A DNA stretch of 44,183 nt from Aneurinibacillus aneurinilyticus ATCC 12856 (lineage in GTDB: Bacteria > Bacillota > Bacilli > Aneurinibacillales > Aneurinibacillaceae): positions 1 through 44,183 of the forward strand of contig NZ_KE952738.1 of the NCBI RefSeq assembly GCF_000466385.1. Reading direction: 5' to 3'. Each line of letters begins with the position of its first letter. Within the stretch, counting starts at the first letter, position 1. Of this stretch, positions 15,701-26,726 are shown one piece after another. The position numbers were made by a program, and so were the translations under genes. The notes beneath the pieces were generated by a model. It searched no databases, had not been told where the DNA came from, and worked only from the letters and a program-made list of their open reading frames with translations.

Positions 15701-17524
15701 TTATTTTACCGATCTTTTTAAGGGGATAAGCTCCAGGCTGATGCGAACTGCTTCCGCTGTATTTCCGGCTCGCTCATACATCCGCTGCTCTCTCTCCAAC
15801 TGCTCGATCTGCATTCGCTTCACATTTTTCACCACTTGCTCGATATAATCGCTTACAGCACGTGGGGCGTGGAGATGAGCCTGTACGTCCATCATCGCCA
15901 ATTCGGATGCTTTCTCTACTAAACGCTTTTCATCCTGCAGAAAGGAAATGAACCGTGCTGGGTCTGACGTGTATCCTTCCGAATAATATCGGTAGATATG
16001 TGCAGCCAGAGCGGCGTGATCTTCTACCGCAAAATCGGCCCCTACCTTCATCTGAACCTGTTCTGCAATCTCAGCACTATGCATCATGAGCGATAGCAAA
16101 TACTGCTCGGATTTGATATATGCGGGCAGCATCGGTTTTTCGGCGACAGATCTGCTACTATCTATACTATTATTCCATCCGTCTTTGAGATTATCCCTGT
16201 TTTCTGCCTTTTTTTGCTGTTTAAAAATCTTCTTTTGTTCCTGTTTCATCGCATCGAGCGACAGATGGAACTCCTCGGAGATTTGACGAAGGTAATGATC
16301 CCGCTCTACAGCACTTGGCAGGCGAGAAATTTCTTCAAGCGCCTCATGAACAAACTTCATCCTCTCCGTTTCATCAGTTAGCGTATGCCGCGAGCGAATG
16401 ACCTGCAGTCGATAAGCGGTCAAGGAAGCGGCATTCAGCAGAATTTCCTGTTTAAATCGCTCTCCTCCGTATTGCTGGATATAATCATCCGGGTCCATTC
16501 CCTGCGGCATCTGCGCAACCTTCACTGTACATCCCGCTGCAACCAGCAAATCTGCTCCCTTAAATGCAGCTTCAATGCCTGCCTGATCCGAATCGTAGCA
16601 CAGAATGACAGTTTCTGTGTTGCGGCGAATAATACGTGCTTGCTGCTCGGTAAGCGACGTACCGAGGGAAGCAATTCCGTTATGGACACCTGCCTGCCAC
16701 GCAGAAATGACGTCTACATATCCTTCAAACAATACAGCTTCCTGTTGTTTACGAATCTGCGTTCGTGCCCGATGCAGGTTAAAGAGCAAATGACTTTTGT
16801 TAAACAGCGGTGTCTCCGGACTGTTTAAATATTTGGGCTGGTCGTCCCCTAATGTACGAGCTCCAAACGCAACAACTTGTCCCTGAGAATTGTGAATCGG
16901 AAACATCACTCGACCGCGAAACCGATCAAACGGCCGGCTGCTTCTATCTTTTTGACTCAAGAGTCCCGCTTCTTCCATCAGGGATAATGAAAAACCTCTC
17001 TTTGCAAGACGCTGTGTGATAAAATCCCAGCTGTCCGGGCTATATCCCAAACCAAACTCTTCAATTGTAGCAAGTTGCATTTGTCTGTTCAAGAGATAAT
17101 TACGCGCCTGGGCTCCATGGTCCGTATTCAACAAAAGATGATGATATAATTTAGCCACCAGGTCATGCGCAGCCAGCATGCTTTCCTTGCGCTTGCGTGC
17201 CTTCTCGTTCTCGGGGGTGCTTTCCTCTCTCGGTATATCAATGCCCACACGCTGGGCCAGATTATACACCGCTTCCGGGAACTCGAGACCTTCTACCTTC
17301 ATTACGAAAGAAAAGACATTGCCTGACTCGCCGCATCCATAGCAACGAAAGAGCTGTTTGTCAGGATGTACAGCAAACGAAGGGCTCTTCTCGGAATGGA
17401 AAGGACAAAGCCCGAAATAATTGCGCCCCGTTTTTTTGAGATGAACATACTGTCCGATAACATCGACAATATCGTTCTGCGAGCGTACCCGCTCAATGAC
17501 ATCTTCCGGAATTCTTCCTGCCAT
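15701..17524 (-). CDS. dnaG: DNA primase
   Basis: The 607-residue primase has an N-terminal zinc-binding domain (Cys40, His43, Cys61, Cys64 in LCPFHSEKS and FRCYGCGES), the RNA polymerase core with the toprim segment (AVLFEGYVDVISAWQAG, LCYDSDQAGIEAA) and a C-terminal helicase-binding region. It makes RNA primers for replication and works with the replicative helicase. The start is the ATG at 17524 with AGGTGAG just upstream. rpoD follows in the same operon; yqxD precedes it as in B. subtilis. Confidence 0.97.
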   Translation of the reverse strand: MAGRIPEDVIERVRSQNDIVDVIGQYVHLKKTGRNYFGLCPFHSEKSPSFAVHPDKQLFRCYGCGESGNVFSFVMKVEGLEFPEAVYNLAQRVGIDIPREESTPENEKARKRKESMLAAHDLVAKLYHHLLLNTDHGAQARNYLLNRQMQLATIEEFGLGYSPDSWDFITQRLAKRGFSLSLMEEAGLLSQKDRSSRPFDRFRGRVMFPIHNSQGQVVAFGARTLGDDQPKYLNSPETPLFNKSHLLFNLHRARTQIRKQQEAVLFEGYVDVISAWQAGVHNGIASLGTSLTEQQARIIRRNTETVILCYDSDQAGIEAAFKGADLLVAAGCTVKVAQMPQGMDPDDYIQQYGGERFKQEILLNAASLTAYRLQVIRSRHTLTDETERMKFVHEALEEISRLPSAVERDHYLRQISEEFHLSLDAMKQEQKKIFKQQKKAENRDNLKDGWNNSIDSSRSVAEKPMLPAYIKSEQYLLSLMMHSAEIAEQVQMKVGADFAVEDHAALAAHIYRYYSEGYTSDPARFISFLQDEKRLVEKASELAMMDVQAHLHAPRAVSDYIEQVVKNVKRMQIEQLEREQRMYERAGNTAEAVRISLELIPLKRSVK

Positions 17525-17601
17525 GCTTCTCACCTGTACTTCCTGCTCTGCCTTTCCTGTTGCATAAAGGGCAACGGAATAATAATATTCGTCAAAACCC
17601 C

Positions 17602-18066
17602 TTAAATTCCTTCTAAATTACACAAAAGTTTTCGCAGTTTTTGTCGAAAATAATCGATTTCCTGGTTGGATAGCGGTCGCGGCCCTTTACGCTTGCCTCC
17701 TGCTTTAGCCGCTTGCTGTGAGATGTGACGATTCATGAGGAGAAAAGAGATGGTATCTCTAGTATATTCTTTTCCTCTCGTGCCCAACGCTAAACATTCC
17801 TTACCTAATGCTAGGCACGCCAACCCGTAATCGTCAGTAATGACGATGTCGCCCGCCCTTATATGGTTGGCGATATACATATCAGCGGATTGGGAGCTAG
17901 CATCGACAGTAATGGAGCGTGCCAGCGGATGGGACAATGATAAACGATGATTATAGGATGCTACATAATTCACCAAAACCTCACAGCGTTCAGCTTCCTC
18001 AAGAATACTGTTTTTGACGGGACATGCGTCAGCATCCACCCATATTTCGGGCTTATTTTTATTCAT
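17602..18066 (-). CDS. yqxD: YqxD family protein (UPF0178, DUF188)
   Basis: The 154-residue protein carries the family signatures WVDADACPVK at the N-terminus and VITDDYGLACLAL in the middle, with a Gly/Lys-rich KAGGKRKGPRPLS near the end. The fold resembles a NYN/PIN-like nuclease, with conserved Asp residues in the two motifs, but activity is not proven for the family. It lies upstream of dnaG-rpoD as in B. subtilis. The ribosome binding site is weak. Confidence 0.9.
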   Translation of the reverse strand: MNKNKPEIWVDADACPVKNSILEEAERCEVLVNYVASYNHRLSLSHPLARSITVDASSQSADMYIANHIRAGDIVITDDYGLACLALGKECLALGTRGKEYTRDTISFLLMNRHISQQAAKAGGKRKGPRPLSNQEIDYFRQKLRKLLCNLEGI

Positions 18067-18204
18067 GCCTGTAGTATTCTACATGATGAACTGTTTTTCC
18101 TGCACATGATTTATAGTTTGTCAATTTCGAAAGTTGTCGAAAGGAAAATTTTGTTCGCTTCGCTTATTTCGAAATTCAAATCACCAAAAGTCACTGTACA
18201 AACG

Positions 18205-18236
18205 AAAAAAAGCCAAAACTTTACGGACAAGTTTTG
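18205..18236 (-). terminator. Terminator of ccpN-yqfL operon
   Basis: On the minus strand CAAAACTT pairs with AAGTTTTG (18229-18236 with 18214-18221, 7-base loop) and is followed by GCTTTTTTTCG. It begins 15 bases beyond the yqfL stop codon. Confidence 0.85.
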
Positions 18237-18250
18237 ACTCTCTATCTTCC

Positions 18251-19078
18251 TTATTTCTTTCGGTTGCGTTTAATCATCTGCATAATGATATTGGCTGTTT
18301 CCTCAACTGCTTTATTAGAAACATCAAGGACAGGACAACCAACTTTTCCAATGATTTCACGAGAGTAATCCAGTTCATGCTTAATACGTTCCATACTGGC
18401 ATAATTAGCTTCCGCAGTTAAACCGAGAGATTTGAGTCGTTCGGCACGAATCATGTTAAGCTGATCTGCATTAATGGTAAGGCCGATGCACTTCTCCTTC
18501 GGCACAAGGAACAGCTCTTCCGGCGGAGCCACTTCTGGAACAAGGGGCACGTTGGCCACTTTAAAGCGCTTGTTAGCCAAGTACATTGATAGCGGGGTTT
18601 TCGATGTGCGGGATACTCCGATGAGAATAACATCGGCTCGCAGGATGCCCCGCGGATCGCGTCCATCATCATATTTGACTGCAAACTCAATCGCTTCCAC
18701 TTTGCGGAAGTAGTCTTCATCAAGCTTGCGGACAAGGCCAGGTTTGTTGCTCGGTTCCTGATTCAAATATCCTTGAAGTGCATTAACTATCGGACTCATA
18801 ATATCAATTGCCGTCACATTTTGCTCGGCAGCAGCCTGGCGAATGTGACTTTTCAGCGCGGGGATAACCAGCGTATAGGCAATAATCGCATTCGATTCGG
18901 CAGCGGCATGGATGATTTCGTTTAATGTTCCTTCATCTTCTATGTAAGGAAACTTGCGAACATGTAAAGAATGGCCTGCAAACTGACTAGCCGCAGCCTT
19001 TACCACAAACTCGGCCGTTTCACCGACGGAATCGGAAACCACATAAACTGTTGCTTCTTGTAGAAATGTCGGAAACAT
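18251..19078 (-). CDS. yqfL: PPDK regulatory protein YqfL (kinase/pyrophosphorylase, DUF299)
   Basis: The 275-residue protein is of the PPDK/PEP synthase regulatory family. It has the N-terminal segment [13 protein letters not shown] and the P-loop-like [15 protein letters not shown] (about residues 153-167). Family members phosphorylate and dephosphorylate pyruvate phosphate dikinase or PEP synthase with ADP as donor; in B. subtilis YqfL modulates CcpN activity. The gene follows ccpN by 13 bases with TGCTTCC/GGAGGAAGC as ribosome binding site, the same operon as in B. subtilis, which supports a joint role in controlling gluconeogenesis. Confidence 0.93.
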   Translation of the reverse strand: MFPTFLQEATVYVVSDSVGETAEFVVKAAASQFAGHSLHVRKFPYIEDEGTLNEIIHAAAESNAIIAYTLVIPALKSHIRQAAAEQNVTAIDIMSPIVNALQGYLNQEPSNKPGLVRKLDEDYFRKVEAIEFAVKYDDGRDPRGILRADVILIGVSRTSKTPLSMYLANKRFKVANVPLVPEVAPPEELFLVPKEKCIGLTINADQLNMIRAERLKSLGLTAEANYASMERIKHELDYSREIIGKVGCPVLDVSNKAVEETANIIMQMIKRNRKK

Positions 19079-19091
19079 GCTTCCTCCTTCG

Positions 19092-19733
19092 CTATACGTT
19101 TATTTCATTGCCCAACTCCACAAATCCCCGGGTAATCGTCGTTTTTGTGACGCGTCCCACCACTTCATAGGCGGTCTTCCCCGTCTCCTGCGCCAGCCGT
19201 ACAACCGGAAGCGAATCGATCTGATAGTCAATTAATTTCTTCGCCGCATCCAATAAGCTATCTTCAGGCATACAGGTAATAATATTCGGCATGCGCGTCA
19301 TAATGATGCTGACCGGCATATCCTCAAGATTCTGTTTGCCCAGTGCGGCGCGCAATAAATCTTTGCGCGAGACGACGCCAGCAAGATGCCCTTTTCCATT
19401 AACGACAAACAGCGTCCCTACATCTTCGAGAAATAGGGTACAGATAGCATCGTATACGGAACTGGACTCTTTGATAATAATCGGTGGGGCTTTATAGTCT
19501 TTTACAATTTTACGACTGACTTCTTCTTTTATCAACTGGTTGCTGTCTTTACCCGTATAGAAGTAGCCAACTCTTGGCCGTGCGTCCAGAAATCCGGCCA
19601 TCGTCAAAATCGCCAAATCAGGTCGTAGCGTCGCGCGTGTGAGCGACAGCCGTTCGGCGATCTGCTCCCCTGTAATCGGCCCCTCCCCCTTAACAATCTC
19701 TACAATATGTTCCTGGCGCTTTGTAAGTTCTAT
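19092..19733 (-). CDS. ccpN: CcpN, transcriptional repressor of gluconeogenesis (non-canonical start)
   Basis: Translated from the AUA at 19733 the product has 213 residues, matching CcpN length. It has an N-terminal winged HTH ([13 protein letters not shown] then [18 protein letters not shown]) and two CBS domains ([37 protein letters not shown]). CcpN represses gapB and pckA during glycolytic growth and senses ATP/ADP through its CBS domains. No ATG, GTG or TTG is in frame upstream of the HTH, and an in-frame TGA lies just before. AGGAGGTGA sits 6 bases before the AUA. Alternatively, GTG at 19743 would fit MSxIEL of B. subtilis if one extra C (minus strand, 19734) were removed. The first ordinary in-frame start is inside the HTH. 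Confidence 0.85.
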   Translation of the reverse strand: MELTKRQEHIVEIVKGEGPITGEQIAERLSLTRATLRPDLAILTMAGFLDARPRVGYFYTGKDSNQLIKEEVSRKIVKDYKAPPIIIKESSSVYDAICTLFLEDVGTLFVVNGKGHLAGVVSRKDLLRAALGKQNLEDMPVSIIMTRMPNIITCMPEDSLLDAAKKLIDYQIDSLPVVRLAQETGKTAYEVVGRVTKTTITRGFVELGNEINV

Positions 19734-19792
19734 GACTGCTCACCTCCTGCTTCGGAGTTTTATCGTGACATACTAAATCATGTTTTTTTACA

Positions 19793-19832
19793 TATATAGT
19801 ATATACTATATAAACCTGCGCATATCCTGCAA
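19793..19832 (-). promoter_or_regulatory. ccpN promoter with 20-bp palindrome on the -10 box
   Basis: On the minus strand there is TTGCAG (19827-19832), a 16-base spacer and TATAGT (19805-19810). The -10 box lies within TATATAGTATATACTATATA (19793-19812), a perfect 20-bp palindrome. TATAGTATATA within it matches the published CcpN consensus TRTGHYATAYW at nine of eleven positions, so autoregulation is possible but unproven. Confidence 0.5.
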
Positions 19833-19881
19833 GTAATTTTTCTTTACAGGGAGAAAGTAGATGTCGCTTCTTACCCATTAA

Positions 19882-19936
19882 AAAAGGACCCGCCTTTTCT
19901 GCCCTATAAAAAGCAGAAGCTATGCGAAGTCCTTTT
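19882..19936 (-). terminator. Terminator of glyQS
   Basis: On the minus strand AAAAGGAC pairs with GTCCTTTT (19929-19936 with 19882-19889), with an inner TTCTGC/GCAGAA stem (19897-19902 with 19913-19918), and the outer stem ends in TTTTTT. It lies about 36 bases past the glyS stop. Confidence 0.75.
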
Positions 19937-19971
19937 CCGTAAAAGCAGGTGAAATAAGAAGACAGGAAAAG

Positions 19972-22047
19972 CTAGGCAAATACGATTTTGCTAAAGTCAG
20001 CCAATCCGAAAATGAACACCGCAATAGACACAAGCAGCGCCAGACGATTAGCCTTCACTTTTTCGTCTTCAACCATAACCATTACGTTATCAAAGAACGC
20101 ATCAATATCGCTCTTAAGCTCGGCCATGCGAGCCAGTGCCTTGCCGAATTCCTTCGCTTCGAGCAGCGCCTCACCTTCCTGCTTTACAGCAGTGAATGCT
20201 GTCCATAGATTACGTTCGGCTTCTGTCTCGAACAGTTCAATATCGACTTTACTGCTTGTCGCTTTTTGCGCCAGGTTGTTCACACGATTAAACGATTCCA
20301 CCACACTTTTGAATTCCTCTTTCTCTGTCGCATCCATAAGCGTTTGGGCGCGGGCGATTACATCAGTTACATGGGTGGCATCTGCCGTCAGTACAGCATC
20401 AATAATGTCATAACGAACATGCTGCTCTTGCAGCAGATTTTTCAGGCGCAGGGCGAAGAACTCACATAAGTCCTGTAAAATCTCGCCTTTGTCACGTTTA
20501 AGAAGCGACTTACTTTCCAGAATAGAGAGCGTTCCCTCGAATAACTCATCCAATGAAATAGGCAATTGTTTATCTAGCATAATTTGTACGATACCGGTTG
20601 CCTGGCGACGTAGAGCGTATGGATCCTGGGAACCGGTTGGAATAATGCCAATGGCAAAACAGCCAACAATCGTATCCAGCTTATCCGCGATGCTCAATAC
20701 CGCGCCTTCATTCGTCTCAGGAAGCCTATCTCCGGCAAAGCGTGGCAAATAATGCTCAAATATCACATGCGCTACCGTCTCATCTTCACCTGCTAGACGG
20801 GCATAACGCTCACCCATAATACCCTGAAGTTCCGGGAATTCGTATACCATTTGGCTTACCAGATCAAATTTATTAATAGTAGCTGCACGCTGTAATTTTT
20901 CCTTCTCTGCAGCAGACAGCTTGGCCGCATCTCCAATAATGGCTGCCGCTTCCTGAACACGGCGGATTTTATCACCGATTGTACCCAATTCTTCATGGAA
21001 TACAACATTCTCCAGGCGAGCTAATGCATCTTCAATCTTCATCTTCTGATCTTCTTGGTAGAAGAAACGGGCATCAGAAAGACGGGCACGAAGAACCTTC
21101 TCATTACCACGTGCTACTGTCGCAAGATCGCGGTCATCTCCGTTACGCACGGTAATAAAGTGTGGCAAAAGCTCCCCTTTATCATTCTGCACCGGGAAAT
21201 AGCGCTGATGTTCACGCATCGAGGTAACAAGAACCTCCTGTGGGATTTCCAGATATTCTTCTTCAAAGCTTCCGAACAATACAGTTGGATACTCAACCAG
21301 ATGAATAACCTCATCCAACAATCCTTCATCAATCGGAACAGTCCAGCCCTTTTCCGTTTCTAGTTTCTTAATCTGGGCCAGAATACGACTTTTTCTCTCT
21401 TCCGGGTCCACCAACACGTATTGAGCAGCCAGGGTACTTACATAGTCCTCCGGTTTCTCAACCCTCGTCGGCTGACCAAGAAAGCGATGGCCCTGTGTTT
21501 CTTTGCCTGATTCTACGTCAGTAATCTGTATTCTGATTACATCTTCACCGAACAATGCTACAATCCAGCGTATCGGACGAACAAAACGAAGCTCATACGC
21601 TCCCCAACGCATGTTTTTCGGGAAGGAAAGACCTGCCACAATATCTTTGAGCTGCGGCAGCAAATCCATTGTCGACTGGCCTGCCTGATGTTTGCGGGCA
21701 AATACATACTCTATGCCGCCGACTTCCTGTAAGTACAAATCATCTGGGGCAAGTCCCTTGCCACGTGCGAAACCGAGCGCAGCTTTCGTCCAATCCCCCT
21801 TTTCATCTACTGCGATTTTTTTAGCCGGACCACGCAGCTCTTCATTAATATCGTCTTGCTGCTCGTTTACATCTTTAATCATTACCGCAAAACGGCGGGG
21901 CGTTCCAAAGCTTTGTACTTCACCATAGGAGATACGGTTTGTACTCAGCCATTTCTCTACCTTCTCTTTTAATTGTTCACATGCGCCCGCAACGAAGCGA
22001 GCCGGCATTTCTTCTGTTCCAATCTCCAAGAGTAGCGTTCTGCTCAT
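19972..22047 (-). CDS. glyS: Glycyl-tRNA synthetase beta subunit
   Basis: The 691-residue protein is the beta chain of the heterotetrameric bacterial glycyl-tRNA synthetase. It begins with LLLEIGTEEMPARFV, the diagnostic N-terminal motif, contains ATINKFDLVSQMVYEFPELQG and GDRLPETNEGAVLSIADKLD of the HD-like body, and ends with a DALR-type anticodon-binding region. It recognises tRNA-Gly while the alpha subunit activates glycine. It starts 3 bases after glyQ, under the control of the T-box leader. Confidence 0.97.
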   Translation of the reverse strand: MSRTLLLEIGTEEMPARFVAGACEQLKEKVEKWLSTNRISYGEVQSFGTPRRFAVMIKDVNEQQDDINEELRGPAKKIAVDEKGDWTKAALGFARGKGLAPDDLYLQEVGGIEYVFARKHQAGQSTMDLLPQLKDIVAGLSFPKNMRWGAYELRFVRPIRWIVALFGEDVIRIQITDVESGKETQGHRFLGQPTRVEKPEDYVSTLAAQYVLVDPEERKSRILAQIKKLETEKGWTVPIDEGLLDEVIHLVEYPTVLFGSFEEEYLEIPQEVLVTSMREHQRYFPVQNDKGELLPHFITVRNGDDRDLATVARGNEKVLRARLSDARFFYQEDQKMKIEDALARLENVVFHEELGTIGDKIRRVQEAAAIIGDAAKLSAAEKEKLQRAATINKFDLVSQMVYEFPELQGIMGERYARLAGEDETVAHVIFEHYLPRFAGDRLPETNEGAVLSIADKLDTIVGCFAIGIIPTGSQDPYALRRQATGIVQIMLDKQLPISLDELFEGTLSILESKSLLKRDKGEILQDLCEFFALRLKNLLQEQHVRYDIIDAVLTADATHVTDVIARAQTLMDATEKEEFKSVVESFNRVNNLAQKATSSKVDIELFETEAERNLWTAFTAVKQEGEALLEAKEFGKALARMAELKSDIDAFFDNVMVMVEDEKVKANRLALLVSIAVFIFGLADFSKIVFA

Positions 22048-22050
22048 GGC

Positions 22051-22926
22051 TTAGACCTCCCTTTTCAACATCGGGAATCCGAGTTCTTCCCGAACTTGAT
22101 AATATGTGTGCGCCACTTCACGGGCCAGATTCCGTACGCGAGCAATATAACCGGTACGCTCAGTTACGCTAATCGCACCACGCGCATCAAGCAGGTTGAA
22201 GACATGGGAACACTTCAGCACATAGTCATAGGCAGGGAGCACAAGCTTCTGCTCCATACAGCGTTTTGCTTCCGCTTCGTACGTAGAGAACAAATCAAAT
22301 AACATCTTGGCGTCCGATACTTCAAACGTATATTTGGAATGCTCATACTCGGCCTGTTTGAATACGTCTCCGTATGTAAAGCCGTTAACCCATTCTAGAT
22401 CGAATACATTTTCCTTATCCTGAATATAGGAGGCAAGACGTTCGAGACCATATGTAATCTCTACTGCGACAGGATTACAATCAATGCTACCAACCTGTTG
22501 GAAATAGGTGAACTGCGTAATCTCCATACCATCAAGCCATACTTCCCATCCGAGTCCCCATGCACCTAATGTAGGAGACTCCCAATTGTCTTCCACGAAG
22601 CGGATATCATGCTGCAACGGGTCAATACCAAGCTCGCGCAAGCTATCCAGATACAATTCCTGAATATTATCCGGTGATGGCTTCATAATGACCTGAAACT
22701 GATGATGCTGATATAAACGATTTGGATTTTCTCCATAGCGTCCGTCCGCTGGGCGGCGGGAAGGCTCTACATATGCTACGTTCCATGGTTCGGGGCCAAT
22801 AGAGCGCAGAAAAGTCATTGGATTCATTGTACCAGCGCCTTTTTCTACATCATACGGCTGTACAATGAGGCAATTCTGTTTGGCCCAAAAATTTTGCAGC
22901 GACAAAATAATGTCCTGGAAATTCAT
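22051..22926 (-). CDS. glyQ: Glycyl-tRNA synthetase alpha subunit
   Basis: The 291-residue alpha chain contains the class II catalytic core ([25 protein letters not shown], motif 2-like; YQVREELGF at the end). The ATG at 22926 with AAGAGGT upstream gives [14 protein letters not shown], the conserved start; a frame extension of 38 codons into the T-box terminator is not translated. glyS follows directly. Confidence 0.97.
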   Translation of the reverse strand: MNFQDIILSLQNFWAKQNCLIVQPYDVEKGAGTMNPMTFLRSIGPEPWNVAYVEPSRRPADGRYGENPNRLYQHHQFQVIMKPSPDNIQELYLDSLRELGIDPLQHDIRFVEDNWESPTLGAWGLGWEVWLDGMEITQFTYFQQVGSIDCNPVAVEITYGLERLASYIQDKENVFDLEWVNGFTYGDVFKQAEYEHSKYTFEVSDAKMLFDLFSTYEAEAKRCMEQKLVLPAYDYVLKCSHVFNLLDARGAISVTERTGYIARVRNLAREVAHTYYQVREELGFPMLKREV

Positions 22927-23044
22927 AAATCGTACCTCTTTTCTTCTATAAAAGTGTAGAGAGGAAAACGAAAGGCACAAGGAATGCCCGTTTTCCAAAT
23001 GAAGTTTTACTTTAATTGAAGATGGTGCAGGAAATGACAAAAAT

Positions 23045-23315
23045 CAAAAACTCCCGTCCCTATGTCGTACGAGGATTACTCATACAACATAGGGACGGGA
23101 GTTCAATTCCCGCGGTTCCACCCTATTTGAACGATTTACCTTGCGTGTACCCACAACAAATGCATAAACCGATCCACTCTTGTATACAAATACGCTCGGG
23201 AGCGCCGTTCACCAGCATGTGCCATCGGGCTTACACCATCCCCGACTCGCTTATGTCCACTCCTGACTGGTTACTCTTCTCCTTCATTGCGCCTTATTTA
23301 CGCTATTGGATTTTG
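23045..23315 (-). promoter_or_regulatory. Glycyl T-box riboswitch controlling glyQS
   Basis: On the minus strand the leader carries the T-box sequence GGTGGAACCGCGGG (23109-23122), whose TGGA bulge is complementary to the UCCA end of tRNA-Gly. A 17-bp terminator stem (23087-23103 with 23049-23065) ending in TTTTTG follows. The segment GCGGGA at the end of the T-box can pair with TCCCGT of the terminator arm, forming the antiterminator. A GGC triplet in GAACGGCGC (23204-23206) is the likely specifier codon. When tRNA-Gly is uncharged, the antiterminator is stabilised and glyQS is transcribed. Confidence 0.95.
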
Positions 23316-23321
23316 TACATA

Positions 23322-23351
23322 AATATAAACGATGATTTCCACACTTGTCAA
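23322..23351 (-). promoter_or_regulatory. Sigma-A promoter of the glyQS leader
   Basis: On the minus strand a perfect TTGACA (23346-23351) is followed after 18 bases by TATATT (23322-23327). It lies 15 bases past the recO stop codon, so glyQS is transcribed separately from recO. Confidence 0.75.
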
Positions 23352-23365
23352 CTCTTGTTCTGTGT

Positions 23366-24127
23366 CTATTCCAATACGGACCCTAGCCCCATTTGCTCAA
23401 GCTGGTCCAGAAAACGCCGAGATTTCAGATACAATCCTGTACAATCCTCAAGAAATGCATATAAAACGCGGCGAAGCTGTTCCTTGGTTTCTGCCTTCAC
23501 ACTTACATTACCGAGCTGGGGCATGTTAATATGCTGTAGCAAACGAAGAATTCTGACCGTTCCCGGACTTACCGCCAACAAAGACGGATCATCCCGCTGG
23601 CACGACTGGCAGACGAAGCCCCCTTCATGAATGCTGACGAAAAACGGCGCTTTCTCCACACCACAGCCTCTACATACATCGAACTGTGGGCGACACCCGG
23701 CTACATACAACATCTTCATCTCAAATAGGCGGGCAATAATCTCAGGGTCTTTGCCTTCCTCCATCCACTTCAATGCATATAATAGCATCTCAAACAAATA
23801 TTGATTCGGTTCCTTGTCTTCAGTCAAACGATCAAGCAGTTCAGCTAAATATACAGCATACGCCGTTTTCGTCAAATCTTCCCGAACAGTACGGAATGAA
23901 TTAATGAGATCCCCCTGCTGAAGCGAACCCATACCTGAACCAGCCCTGTAAAGAAAATAGCCGTACGTAAATAATTGCGATACGGCTGTAAAACGGCTTT
24001 TCGATTTTTTTGCGCCCCGGGCCATAATACTAACTTTTCCTGCCTCTCGCGTATAAACGGTTAAAATCTTATTCGCCTCACCATAATCGGTGGTACGGAC
24101 TACGATCCCCTCCGCTTTTCCAATCAT
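23366..24127 (-). CDS. recO: DNA repair protein RecO
   Basis: The 253-residue protein has an N-terminal OB-fold (EGIVVRTTDYGEANKILTVYTREAGKVSIMARGAKK) and a C-terminal helical domain with a four-Cys zinc site (CRGCGVEK and VCQSCQRD, about residues 152-180). RecO loads RecA onto SSB-coated DNA with RecR. It lies downstream of era and yqzL as in B. subtilis. Confidence 0.95.
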   Translation of the reverse strand: MIGKAEGIVVRTTDYGEANKILTVYTREAGKVSIMARGAKKSKSRFTAVSQLFTYGYFLYRAGSGMGSLQQGDLINSFRTVREDLTKTAYAVYLAELLDRLTEDKEPNQYLFEMLLYALKWMEEGKDPEIIARLFEMKMLYVAGCRPQFDVCRGCGVEKAPFFVSIHEGGFVCQSCQRDDPSLLAVSPGTVRILRLLQHINMPQLGNVSVKAETKEQLRRVLYAFLEDCTGLYLKSRRFLDQLEQMGLGSVLE

Positions 24128-24160
24128 CCGTGTATTCTCCTCTATTGGCGCTTCTCATAG

Positions 24161-24310
24161 TTATTTCACATTCGAAGGTTCTTCTGCAACAGTGCTCTCA
24201 AAATCCAGGCCATCTTCCGGGAATAACGCGTCTTCATGCTCCGTATACAACAAATAGGCATCGATACTACCTGTCTGGGCAAAATAATGCCAGAAAAATT
24301 CCTTTATCAT
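24161..24310 (-). CDS. yqzL: YqzL family small protein
   Basis: A 49-residue protein is encoded between era and recO: it begins MIKEFFWHYFAQTGSIDAYL and ends in an acidic tail. The segment FxQTGSIDAYLLY is the mark of the YqzL family, which occupies this same place in Bacillales. AAAGGGTGG precedes the ATG. Its function is unknown. The reading frame ends 33 bases before the recO start, so it is co-transcribed with recO. This short gene is easily missed in automatic annotation. Confidence 0.85.
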   Translation of the reverse strand: MIKEFFWHYFAQTGSIDAYLLYTEHEDALFPEDGLDFESTVAEEPSNVK

Positions 24311-24417
24311 TCGTATCCACCCTTTCGGAAAAGATAAAGCATGAGTGACGAAACCTTATTATTATCATGGCCCGGCGCAAAATACGCTATCCATTGGAAG
24401 TTTTACCAGTTCCATGG

Positions 24418-26231
<1,814 letters not shown>

Positions 26232-26243
26232 ATTGCTCCCCGC

Positions 26244-26726
26244 CTATTCGCGCGTAAGGCGCACCCGATTCAGGATCTCTTCCTGCCGGCCAAACATCTC
26301 ACGCTCTTCCGACTCCGTCTCATGATCATACCCGTTCAGATGAAGAAAGCCATGTACTGCAAGAAAACCCATCTCCCGTTCGAAAGAATGCCCATATTCT
26401 TCGGCCTGCTCCTGTGCTTTTGGAATGGAGATGATAATATCACCTAACATATTCGGCATATCATCCATTTCCTCATCAAGAAAAATCTCCATCTCATCTT
26501 CACCTTCTTCATTCATCGCAAACGAAAGCACATCAGTCGGACGGTCAATTCCCCGATAATCCCGATTCAGTTCATGAATCCGTTCATTACCGACAAATGT
26601 CACCGTCAGCTCTCCTTCGACCTCCTCCGCACGCGCCGCTTCTTCGAGCACCCGGCGTATAAGATCGAGCAGCTCCTCAGATAGCTCTGGCTCATATTCC
26701 TGGATGAATTCTATCTCTATGCTCAT
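26244..26726 (-). CDS. ybeY: Endoribonuclease YbeY, rRNA maturation
   Basis: The 160-residue protein has the zinc motif HGFLHLNGYDHE (HxxxHxxGYDH) and the upstream TDVLSFAMNEEG and LGDIIISIPKAQEQA segments of the family. It acts in 16S rRNA 3' end processing and ribosome quality control. An acidic stretch (EDEMEIFLDEEMDD) is a common Bacillales insert. Its start overlaps the yqfF stop by ATGA. Confidence 0.96.
   Translation of the reverse strand: MSIEIEFIQEYEPELSEELLDLIRRVLEEAARAEEVEGELTVTFVGNERIHELNRDYRGIDRPTDVLSFAMNEEGEDEMEIFLDEEMDDMPNMLGDIIISIPKAQEQAEEYGHSFEREMGFLAVHGFLHLNGYDHETESEEREMFGRQEEILNRVRLTRE

Noticed and set aside
19690-19878. 62-codon minus-strand frame covering the ccpN promoter
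   Set aside because: It crosses the promoter and palindrome and overlaps the ccpN N-terminus in another frame. Only its GTG at 19743 is of interest, as a possible frameshifted ccpN start.
23016-23630. 204-codon plus-strand frame over the T-box and recO
   Set aside because: It is antisense to the T-box leader and to recO, with no ribosome binding site or similarity.
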